Positions 55,901 through 64,000 of a stretch of DNA of 64,000 nt are shown here, piece after piece. A model generated the notes under the pieces. It did not search any database. It was not told where the DNA came from and saw only the letters and a list, made by a program, of their open reading frames with translations. Positions within the stretch are counted from its first letter, which is position 1. Every line of letters starts with the position of its first letter. The DNA lies in contig MQVO02000056.1 of assembly GCA_001986395.2 (NCBI GenBank), positions 41,901 through 105,900 of the forward strand, given 5' to 3'. The position numbers and the translations under genes are program-made. The DNA comes from Irpex lacteus. Lineage: Eukaryota; Basidiomycota; Agaricomycetes; Polyporales; Irpicaceae.

Positions 55901-56602
55901 GGGTCGTTGGGTAATCGGTGAACGGTGAACGGAGGGTTTTTTAGTGCTTTATTTTCTCCTGGGCTCGGAATTGGGGGAACGTCGTGGTTTTTGGTTTCTT
56001 GGTTTTTGGTTCGTGGTTTCGTACTCTCACTCTCTCTCTTACTCCTTTTCAATTGCTCGCGGTTAAAGTGCCAGTGCTCTGTGTTGTGTTGTATACCTCC
56101 CACCCCTCGACACTCGCTCGTCTAACTTACGCTGCCGTGCTTCGTCTACATAGTGTACACTCCACCCACTATTCCTCTACTCTTCTTCGTTAATCTCTCT
56201 GCTTAAGTATTATTTCTGAACTCTCTCGTACACACACACGCTGTTTGCTTTGCTTCTTAACTATTCTTTTCTCGGTGGTTTCATGTTTATACCTTACGGC
56301 TTTCGATGTACCGCTATATTTTCTTGTGTAACGCTCCTAAGTACCATTTACAATCTCCAAATATTCATCCGTCTTTCATTCGTTCCAACGCGTCGTGTGA
56401 TGTGATTGGCTGATACGGTTACGGTAAGCATTTAGTCGAGCGCGTCGTCGGACCGCTGGTGTCTCGGAACTTATCCACTTTGCATCGAACCTCCACACTC
56501 CAGTACGTAAAATCGCCATGCAGGGTCTCCCCACCCCCGCTTTTTCCTCTTTCTCCTCGTCCTCTGGCTCTCTCCAAGTCTCCCCATAGTCATCCACGAA
56601 AA
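55901..56602. other. spacer between the zinc-finger and Mpv17-like genes
   Basis: No gene is seen. The TF 3' flank is T-rich (GGTTTCTTGGTTTTTGG). The last ~100 bases upstream of 56603 are pyrimidine-rich (CCCCGCTTTTTCCTCTTTC), consistent with a promoter of the downstream gene. Confidence 0.45.
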
Positions 56603-57727
56603 ATGGCGTCCGTTTTGCGCGCATACAAGTACGTGAACTGTACATCTCATGTCGAGTAGGGAGACTGATCGCGTTTGTCTGCGTGCAGTGCTGTCCTCCA
56701 GCGACGACCCATGGCGGCTCAGTCTGCCACCTCGGCCGTGCTGTTCGGCGCGTCTGACGTCGTGGCTCAGCAGCTCGTAGGCAAGGTTGGCATCCGGAAT
56801 CACGACGTGCGTGTTCTTCAGTCTCCTCAACTCTCCACTCTGCTTATACGACCTAACCTCACTCTCTCACCGCCTTTAGTTCACGAGAACCGCACGAGCA
56901 ACTTTCTACGGCGGTGAGCACTCCCTCGCACGTTTAGATGAGAAGGGCTCACTGACGTTTGTGGGTGTATGCAGGCGTGTTCTTTGGTCCTGCCGTCACG
57001 AAATGGTTCCAGCTGCTGAACCGACTCAAGTTCTCCACGCCCGTCAAGGGCACCATCTTCCGAGTACGTCCCTCTCTTCTTCATCCTACCCAACATCCGT
57101 GCTGACATCTCTGCAGGTATACCTCGACCAATTCGTGTTCACGCCATGTAAGTAATTGAGCGAGCTTGATGAGGTTTCGAACGAGGCTAATTATTCGCGT
57201 GGTGCAGGCGTCGTCGGGTTCTACTTCACCTCGATGACTCTGATGGAGGGTAAGGGCTTCTCAGAGGCGCAGGCACGGTTAGAAAAGGTTCGTCTCACAC
57301 CCTCCCTACCTTACCATCTCTCTCTCTCTCCTGCTAACATACAATCCATCCGTGTAGTCATACGCCCCGACTCTCATACGTAACTGGTACGCCTTTCACC
57401 CTTCGTCTATTCCTCATCGAGTGACTGTATGTTAACCTCTGTTCGAACTTCGCGTAGGGGCGTGTTCATCCCGACTCAAATCATCAACTTTGCGTTCGTA
57501 CCGCATCACCTACGCGTACTCGTCGTCGGCGTCGTCTCTCTCTTCTGGAGTACGTCCTCCTCCCTCCCTCTCCCTCCTCCTTCTTCTCTGCACACGCATC
57601 TCTGATCATACGTTTACCGCACTCAGATACCTACCTCAGCATAGCGAACGCCGAGAGCAAAGAACCAGCACCTGAGCTCGGGGAGAGTGCGTTTATCGAA
57701 GACTTGGAGAAGAAGCAGCCTGTTTGA
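56603..57727 (+). CDS. Mpv17/PMP22 family membrane protein (Sym1-like)
   Basis: Small four-helix membrane protein; Sym1/Mpv17 members sit in the mitochondrial inner membrane and others in peroxisomes. The model has nine exons, 56603-56628, 56689-56806, 56880-56913, 56975-57063, 57117-57147, 57208-57287, 57358-57386, 57458-57549 and 57627-57727, with every phase closed and 199 aa. Family blocks are MASVLRAYNAVLQRRPMAAQ, SATSAVLFGASDVVAQQLVG, RTARATFYGGVFFGPAVTKW, YLDQFVFTPCVVGFYFTSMT, SYAPTLIRNWGVFIPTQIIN and FAFVPHHLRVLVVGVVSLFW with NTYLS. The NW.(V)(F/W)P.QxxNF.xVP signature is clear. The C-terminal tail is acidic and ends KKQPV. Mitochondrial versus peroxisomal location cannot be decided here. 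Confidence 0.93.
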
Positions 57728-58197
57728 AGTCTCGTCTCATCTGACAAAAGAAGCGAGCGAAGGTTAGAGGAGGAGAGCTGGGGGAGGTTTTGATAGTAGA
57801 CGGGGGTATATATCCTGCATCTTTGTTTCATTTCTCGATATTTTGATTTTTCTTTTTTGCTTGTTTGCTTAGACTGGATTGCTCGAATGCTATAGACCAC
57901 ACGCACACGCACATTTCCCTTCCCTGCTATCGTCGTGACGTCCCCGTCGCCCTGGTGATATAGCTGACGAACACACGCTCCGTTGCTGATCTTTCCTCAT
58001 AGACACACGGACAGACAGTGTCGGGGCCGTCTTGTCATGCGTTGGCGCTTAGATGCACGATGATGACTCTGCCAGGTACCGATACCGTATGCCAACGGAT
58101 ATAAAGCTCAAATGTGTTATCGCGAACTCGCAAACCTCGATTCACCTACCTACCTCGCTCACTCACGTAAGCACAAAGTGTATACAGAACATCTAAG
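57728..58197. other. spacer between Mpv17-like gene and next gene
   Basis: No gene is seen. The sequence CTCACTCACGTAAGCACAAAG lies shortly before the next start codon and could be part of its 5' leader. Confidence 0.4.
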
Positions 58198-59208
58198 ATG
58201 GCCTCGGACCTCACAGCGGAGAAGATCGCACAGCAGTTCGGGCTCGGCAGCGAGCATGGGCAGTACGCGTGGCGGGTGATGTTGAACTCGCCGTTGGACG
58301 CTGAGCGGTGTCAGGCTATCGTGAGTTCACCCCGTTTCCTTGGGTTGTGCAGAGCTGATGTGTGTGCTGTGTGTTAGGTATCTACGATTGCGAGGGAGGA
58401 TGTTACTCCACATCGGAGGAAGCCTGCTAATGGAGACGGGGAGCCGTTCCCGAAGGTGGATCCTGCGTCGAGTGTCGCACGCGAGCCTCCGTCTCCAATC
58501 ATTGTATGTTCCTCTCCACTCTTCTCCCAACATCAACTCTAACTCGTACAATCCAGGCAGAGTTCGCACAAACACACGGCACAGCTCTCATCAACGCCTG
58601 CCTCTCGCACCTAAACGAGCCTCCCTATGTCGCCTTCTCAGCCCAAGCACGACCTCTATTCGCCTTGCTCAAAGAGGTATCCTACCTCGACGACGACGGT
58701 GTGTATGCCGGGTTGTTGGAGAAAGGGGGAGTGGGGAAGAAGGTGTACAGTGCGTTTTTGAGGGTGGGGAGGCTTGTTGGGGATGGGGGGTGGGTGCGTG
58801 AGGTTGGGTGTATTGTTGAGGTTAGTTCACCGTCGTACTAACATACCAACTGCTAACCACGTCGTTTTCATTTCTTTGATGTAGTTAGACGAAGACGCGA
58901 AATACACAAACTTCGGCGCCCAGGCACCCCTAGACGTCCTCACCATCCTCCTCCTCATCCTCCCCATACTATTGAACACGATCACCGCTCTAGGTCCGGA
59001 AGGTATACCGGTGCAGCATCCGAAGTCGGCTGAGAATACGAGGGGGGTGTTAAAGGTGAGTATGGATCAAATTGCGTCGCTGGGAAGGGAGAGGGAAGAG
59101 GTGGTGTGGGATGGTGATGGAGGAAGCGGGGAGGGGACGAAGGTTGGTGATGAGGTTGCGTGGGTGTGGGAGGGGTTGGGAAGGGTTAGGGAGTCGATAC
59201 GGGTTTGA
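58198..59208 (+). CDS. hypothetical protein with one hydrophobic segment
   Basis: Not recognised. Four exons, 58198-58320, 58378-58503, 58557-58820 and 58885-59208, are all phase 0 and give 278 aa. It begins MASDLTAEKIAQQFGLGSEH. The middle reads FAQTHGTALINACLSHLNEP and ARPLFALLKEVSYLDDDGVY. A hydrophobic segment, PLDVLTILLLILPILLNTIT, could be a transmembrane helix in the C-terminal third. The C-terminus is acidic/Gly-rich, then EVAWVWEGLGRVRESIRV. All-phase-0 introns with clean GT-AG ends support a real gene. Confidence 0.65.
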
Positions 59209-60976
59209 GCAGATTCGTACTCGGTGCTTTAATTCAGTCGTCTTAGTGGTAGAGAGATTAGTGAGTCGTATATCTTCGTGCTAAAATCGCGTAAGCTGAA
59301 TTAGTGTCCTCGAACGGTCTTGCAGGTAGCTATTGTAACTCGTTGCAGAAGAACGTGTTGAGACAGACATTCGTTGGACAATATCGTCACCCGCATCCCT
59401 CGTAAATCATCGTACGCTTGTTTCAACAATCGTTCGGCGTTAGCAAGCGCTTCAGCTCTCGCTGCGTTGGTTCATTTATACCTTCAAATTCCACCGACGA
59501 CGCTCGAAGAATGGATGCAGTGGTGATTACTTGCCAACTCGAACCAGCAATACCTGAGGGTTTTCGGAATATGAATTCGCAGGCTACAGACAAGTGTGTC
59601 CCTCAGCTTAGATCTCCTGAAGCAGCTCATGCCTCACTCACGCATCGGTATGGCCAGCCGTCTAGCCTCAAACTACCAATTCCTCTTCGGGTCTGGTGCG
59701 CAAGTGATAGGTGAGTACCCCGGTTCGAGTAGAGAAGCTCGTAATTTACTCACGCATCTGCGGTTTAGGCAACTCTGTATCTTTGTTACGTCCGGTGACC
59801 CACTCAAGTTCGGCTTTTTCTTGGACAACCATCTCAAATTGACGGTCGCATTGCCAGTCCTGATTCTGTACACAGAGCAGTGGCCCGTAATTGTCCTATA
59901 AGACTCTTCGCGTTTGGTGTGCCTTGTGGCGAAAATGGTATGTACGTTCTCTCAAATCGACAAATCTGCTGAGCCTTTCGCAGTGTAGCTGCGATTCCCT
60001 TAATTAATCAAACGCTATCAACCGGCGGGGACTTAGGTTAGACAAGAGAACAATACTCTCAAGGCTGCACTCGCGTTATCCATACATGTGTTGCGATTTC
60101 TGGTTTGTGTCACTGGCATTGCGCATGTATGTTTTAATCTTTCGTTTCGATATAAGTGTTAGTACGTACGCAAGCGTGATTCTCATTTCGAATCTGACTC
60201 AGGCTGTTCGAGTTTCGAGCCTCGTTCTCATTATGTATAACAGAGAGGTGGGTGTGGCCATGGTAAACAAACTTGAAACACCAGAAAGACTCGGGTCTGA
60301 ACCGTCTGAACTAGACGTACGTCGAGCGCGACGCGTGACGTAACGCGTCTCATCCTCCGACCACCACTACGCTACCTCATCGTATCGCTTCTTCTCGTCT
60401 ACTGCAACTGATATTGGATACTACTGCTAGCAAGACATCTTGGCCTGGATTTGAGATCACCGGAACAGAACTACGATTACAATTGCGACCACGACAAACT
60501 CCTCTCCGTTGACCTCATCTCGCTTGCACGACCACCGGTTGCTCGCTCAATGCCTCGATATCCGACAACTCAGTTTGGGGTTATTCGATGAAACGCGTAT
60601 GTAGAACCGTCAAGTCGAGCCTTGGGAACGCGATGCGATAAAATGGCGAACGGTCGACGATATCGGGTCGCTTGAGGTCAAAGCAGGTACGTATCCATTT
60701 ACATCTATTCATTGGTGGCTCTTTAACATGTCGTAGGCTGGTTTACTAGTGCTCCCACTTCCGCTCTTTACTATGAACGATTTGGGCCTTTCACCCATGG
60801 AAAACCCGTCACGTTCGTACGTCATACACCTCCCCCGTCCTCGAGTGTCATCTAATGGCGCCACAAAGCTCGCGTTGCCCTTATAGGTCAACATACACGT
60901 CCATACCGGCGCAGGCGTAGTCTTCTAGATACGACCACGACCACATCGACACTCGACGCCCTGTCCCCTCCATACA
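59209..60976. other. spacer upstream of right thioesterase copy, duplicated at 44-46 kb
   Basis: A plus-strand frame at 59596-59901 reads GMASRLASNYQFLFGSGAQV and RFRQLCIFVTSGDPLKFGFF, with an intron-like GTGAGTACC at 59711. It may be a fragment of an unrecognised gene. From about 59810 onward the region is homologous, inverted, to 44510-46330. Confidence 0.45.
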
Positions 60977-62950
60977 ATGCTCTCCTCTTCCCTCCCAACG
61001 CAAATCCGACTCGCCGTCGCAAGTACTCGCAACAGTGTTACATCCACATCGACGTTCACCCAGCTTCACACTCTCTCCCGACGTCGTTTCGCCTCAACAA
61101 CCTCAGAACCACTCAGCACACCAACTCAACCGTTTTCGTCACTCAAAACCGTCCGCCAACTCACCCTCGTAGGCTCCATCGGCCTTACATCGCACGCCCT
61201 CGGCTGCTTCTTCCCTCCCGCCCTCGCCATCTACGTCTCACCACGTATCGCATTTCCCCCATTAGACCTCACCCACCCACACGCCCTCGCCTACATCTCA
61301 GAAATCGAATCCGAATCCAGGCACTCCCCTTACTACATGAACTACGCAGGAGCGACGATACGATACGAGGCCGTATGTTGACGTGCCGAAAGAGGGACTT
61401 GGGAATAGTCTGACGATGGGGACGTTGAGGGGTCCCGAGCGGTTGGCGTTGCCTCCGTTAGCTAGGGCGAAGAAGGACGAGAAGGCGAGTGTGGTGGTGC
61501 TCCACTTGGGGACGGCGTTGTGTAGACATGAGGGAATCGTGCATGGGGGGATGTTGGCGACGTTGCTGGACGAGTCCCTGGGGAGGACGGTACGTTTTTG
61601 ATTGTACTGTAGTATTGTGCGTATACTGATCATGTATCTGCTCTGACAGGCTTTGCTCAACCTTCCTGAGAAGGTCGGGGTGGCGGCGACGCTCAACCTG
61701 AGCTATCGTGCTCCCACTCGGGCCAACTAGGTGCGTCCCCACTTAGCCGTCCGTACGTTTCACTTACTGACACCCACTCTTTTAGTTTGTTGTCGTCAAG
61801 ACCTTCGTCGACGAGCAAACAGGCAGGAAGGTATGGGTGTCGGGTCGTATAGAGGACGTTGAAGGAAAGATCCTCGTCCAAGCGCAGTGAGTTCTATCTT
61901 TCTCTCTTCGTCCCTTCCCACTTCTGCACCCTCCTGCGCTCTCTGCTCTTCCCTTCACCCCGCCTGCTATACTTCTCGTCGTCACTTTGTCTACATCTCT
62001 TCACATCTCCGCGGCGTCGCTCCCATTCAATATCCCATCTCATCCCACGTGTCGTTTCATTCTCTTGTCCACCCTCGCACTGCCTTACTCTATCACCCTC
62101 GCATTACCTGACTGCTACCATGCCACGCCATACTACCCCCGCCTACCCTCCTGCTTTCTCTGTTCCCCTTTATAGCCCCACTATTCTGCTCCCTTCTATC
62201 CTCCCATCCCGTCTCACGCATTGTCCTTGCTCGTATTGCTGCAGCCTGGCACTCTCGCATATGCTGTCACCACGCCACGCCGTCTTATTCCCATCTACCG
62301 TTCTGCTCACTATTTCTCCTCACTGTCTGCTATTCGCACGTGTCTCTACCTCATCCGTCATCCCATTCTCGCACGTTACTCCTCGCATCCTTGCATTCCT
62401 GGCGTAATCACGCACCCCTGGCGTAATACCCTCGCGCCTCGCCGCCACTCGTCTCCTCGCCTTCTCGTCCTCATACTCCGTTCGCTCGCTCGCTATTCCG
62501 CTCCCATACCCTCGCATTTGCGCTGACGCCGCCGCATCCTCCTGACTATGCTCGCACCCTACCCTCACTCGTTCTCTCGCCGTCCTATTCCCCGATTCCA
62601 CTGCTCGCTCACCTCTCATTATCATGCCCTCACATCCGCTGACTGGACACCGTCCCATCTCACTTTTCATCCTCTCGCGCTGCGCCTACTTCCATCCTCT
62701 TGTACACTTGCCCACTCATCGTCCCACTTGCCTTCAGTCTCGGACGTCGTTTCAAACATCTTCTTTCGCGTTCTTTCTTTCTCTCGCAACTTCTCTAGTC
62801 TACTTCCTTTTACAACCCGTTCCTCTGACCGAACAACGATTGAACTAACACTCCGTCTCCCCATTTAACAGAGCTCTCTTAGTCCGGCCCCGGTATGACA
62901 CTGCTCAGCTCGCAACGGCTCCATCGCCATCTCGGACGATCCCTCCCTGA
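60977..62950 (+). pseudogene. hotdog-fold acyl-CoA thioesterase-like gene, right copy (broken)
   Basis: THEM4/4HBT-type proteins hydrolyse acyl-CoA. It starts MLSSSLPTQIRLAVASTRNS and contains FASTTSEPLST, LTLVGSIGLTSHALGCFFPP, RPYVDVPKEGLGNSL, VVLHLGTALCRHEGIVHGGM and LATLLDESLGRTALLNLPEK. These are followed by AATLNLSYRAPTRAN, FVVVKTFVDEQTGRKVWVSG and ALLVRPRYD. The HGGM..LLDE catalytic-loop pattern is present. Lesions are also present. Relative to the left copy, about 1 nt and then 13 nt are missing near 61320-61365, shifting the frame. The last codon of the exon ending at 61730 is TAG where the family has Gln (CAG to TAG). The C-terminus reads best in a different frame (LPDPSEPAVEESLAPSP). 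A ~985-nt CT-rich segment (61888-62872) separates the last two exons. Confidence 0.7.
61888..62872 (+). repeat. ~1-kb pyrimidine-rich tract in an intron position
   Basis: C+T-rich sequence with irregular repeats of CCCTCGC, CTCGCATT and ATCCCATCTCA-like words. It lies between GTGAGTTCTATC and TTTAACAG, the expected splice ends of the thioesterase's last intron. This is more than ten times the usual intron length, so it is either expanded satellite or an inserted tract. Confidence 0.55.
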
Positions 62951-63480
62951 CCCTAGCGAGCCTGCCGTCGAAGAATCGCTGGCACCGTCGCCTGCGCTCG
63001 CACCTGCTCCGCCTAAGGTCGAGTAGGCAACCGGACAAGTATTAGCGAGGGTATACGGTGACTGCGACGATGGGGCGTCGATGGGTTCGTACGCTCACGC
63101 TCGACAAACCAGTGCACAGCGCATATGTAAAGAGCACTGGCGCACTTCACTGAAAGTGTGGCGAGTCATTGCGTGAGCGGACACGCTGGCGCATGATCCA
63201 TCCAAAGCCCAGTATGCGGGCTTCCGTGCGTCGTCGCCCGATTGTGGGTGAGTCTGAGCACACGCAAATACGACGAACACGTACCATCTATGTTGGAGGC
63301 GTGACACCCGATGAGATATGGGAGCGAAGCCGTCTGACGAGGCACACGCTCGGTTTGTACGGTGCATTCGTAACGGTACGTCGCTGCATCAATAATGTTG
63401 TATAAACTCGCTATATCTGAAATAATATTATTAGTTTGCGTATTCCATATGGTTCTTTCGGTGCTGGACAATACAAGAGG
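62951..63480. other. subtelomeric spacer
   Basis: No gene is seen beyond the possible frameshifted thioesterase tail ending with a stop near 63027. Short frames on both strands have no protein-like features. Confidence 0.4.
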
Positions 63481-63780
63481 TGGAGGTGGCCAGCTTAGCC
63501 GGCGATATGCAACTCTCGAGTAGGCGCGAACATCCAGGCTCGCTCGCTTGCTTAGTGGCCGCGCTGCTGGAAGTATCATCAATCTTGTGCGCAACTGCTC
63601 GAGTTGCAAGATGGCCGGCTTAGCCGGCTATAATGTACCTGGGTGTCTATCTCTCGAGTACGCAGGGCGCTCAGCTTTCTTCAGAGGTGTCGAGCAGGGC
63701 TAAGTCGGAATTCCTGTCTGCTCAAGTGCAGCAGCTCAGGATGGTCGGCTCAGCCAGCTGTGGTGTACTTGTGTGGTGAT
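63481..63780 (+). repeat. subtelomeric ~127-bp tandem repeats, three copies
   Basis: Units are anchored at 63486 (GTGGCCAGCTTAGCCGGC), 63610 (GATGGCCGGCTTAGCCGGCT) and 63739 (GATGGTCGGCTCAGCCAGCT), each followed by a TNTCTCGAGTA-like block about 40 bases on. Each anchor is a near-palindrome (GCCGGCTTAGCCGGC). The copies decay toward the telomere. Confidence 0.7.
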
Positions 63781-63870
63781 TTCTCTAGTCTCAGGACTCT
63801 GGTGCATGGCAGTAAGGGGAAGGAAACTCTGACAGTTCACAATGAAAAATATTAAGTTGTATTGACAAAG

Positions 63871-64000
63871 GTTAGGTTAGGTTAGGTTAGGTTAGGTTAG
63901 GTTAGGTTAGGTTAGGTTAGGTTAGGTTAGGTTAGGTTAGGTTAGGTTAGGTTAGGTTAGGTTAGGTTAGGTTAGGTTAGGTTAGGTTAGGTTAGGTTAG
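63871..64000 (+). repeat. telomere: 26 perfect copies of GTTAG (TTAGG)
   Basis: Uninterrupted pentanucleotide array to the last base of the window. The G-rich strand runs 5' to 3' outward, as at a right chromosome end. There are no variant units. The preceding bases (AAAATATTAAGTTGTATTGA) are AT-rich. Most fungi have TTAGGG or longer variants; TTAGG is the typical insect unit. Confidence 0.95.

Noticed and set aside
54564..55914. Long open frames overlapping the zinc-finger gene (minus 54564-55646; plus 54985-55914)
   Set aside because: They lie within its GC-rich, repeat-coding exon, consist of Ser/Pro/Gly runs and have no domain; they follow from base composition.

Overview
The window is the right-hand end of a chromosome from a basidiomycete fungus, probably an agaricomycete-like one (inference). 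The genes are intron-dense, with introns mostly 50-80 nt, GT-AG ends and frequent GTACGT or GTGCGT donors. The family set also fits: a membrane-anchored GH76 mannanase, Crinkler-like headers and CCCH-finger mobile ORFs. The last 130 bases are 26 copies of GTTAG (a TTAGG telomere) with the G-rich strand running toward the end of the window.

Core genes sit in several islands. At 2.9-7.6 kb are a glycerol dehydrogenase (-), a small Asterix/WDR83OS-like PAT-complex subunit (-) and mitochondrial pyruvate carrier 2 (+); the last two are divergent. At 9.5-12.3 kb is an AGC-like protein kinase, and at 17.4-19.2 kb a DHA1-type MFS transporter. At 29.9-33.2 kb are an unknown protein and a PCNA with a very large charged insertion. 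At 52.9-59.2 kb are a two-finger C2H2 transcription factor, an Mpv17/Sym1-family protein and an unknown protein. I rebuilt the exons of these by hand; reading phase closes across every junction listed.

The rest is repeat-rich accessory DNA. From 12.5 to 23.5 kb there are three copies of a small Crinkler-header-like gene (one intact, two frameshifted), three copies of an unrecognised multi-exon gene called 'family B' here, and scattered spacer duplications. At 25.0-29.3 kb a GRF-finger-like gene is split by a complete pogo/Fot-type transposon (26139-28930) at a TA; removing the element restores the frame exactly. At 35.6-42.6 kb a GH76 gene is split by two adjacent inverted-repeat elements carrying CCCH-finger ORFs. 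From 42.6 to 52.8 kb I see only decayed repeats plus a truncated thioesterase copy. From 59.2 kb to the telomere lie a second, broken thioesterase copy and subtelomeric tandem repeats.

Most intact genes are housekeeping or transport functions that do not form a visible pathway. The apparent logic is core islands interrupted by subtelomeric duplication and transposition. Splice sites and family assignments were made by eye, without searches.
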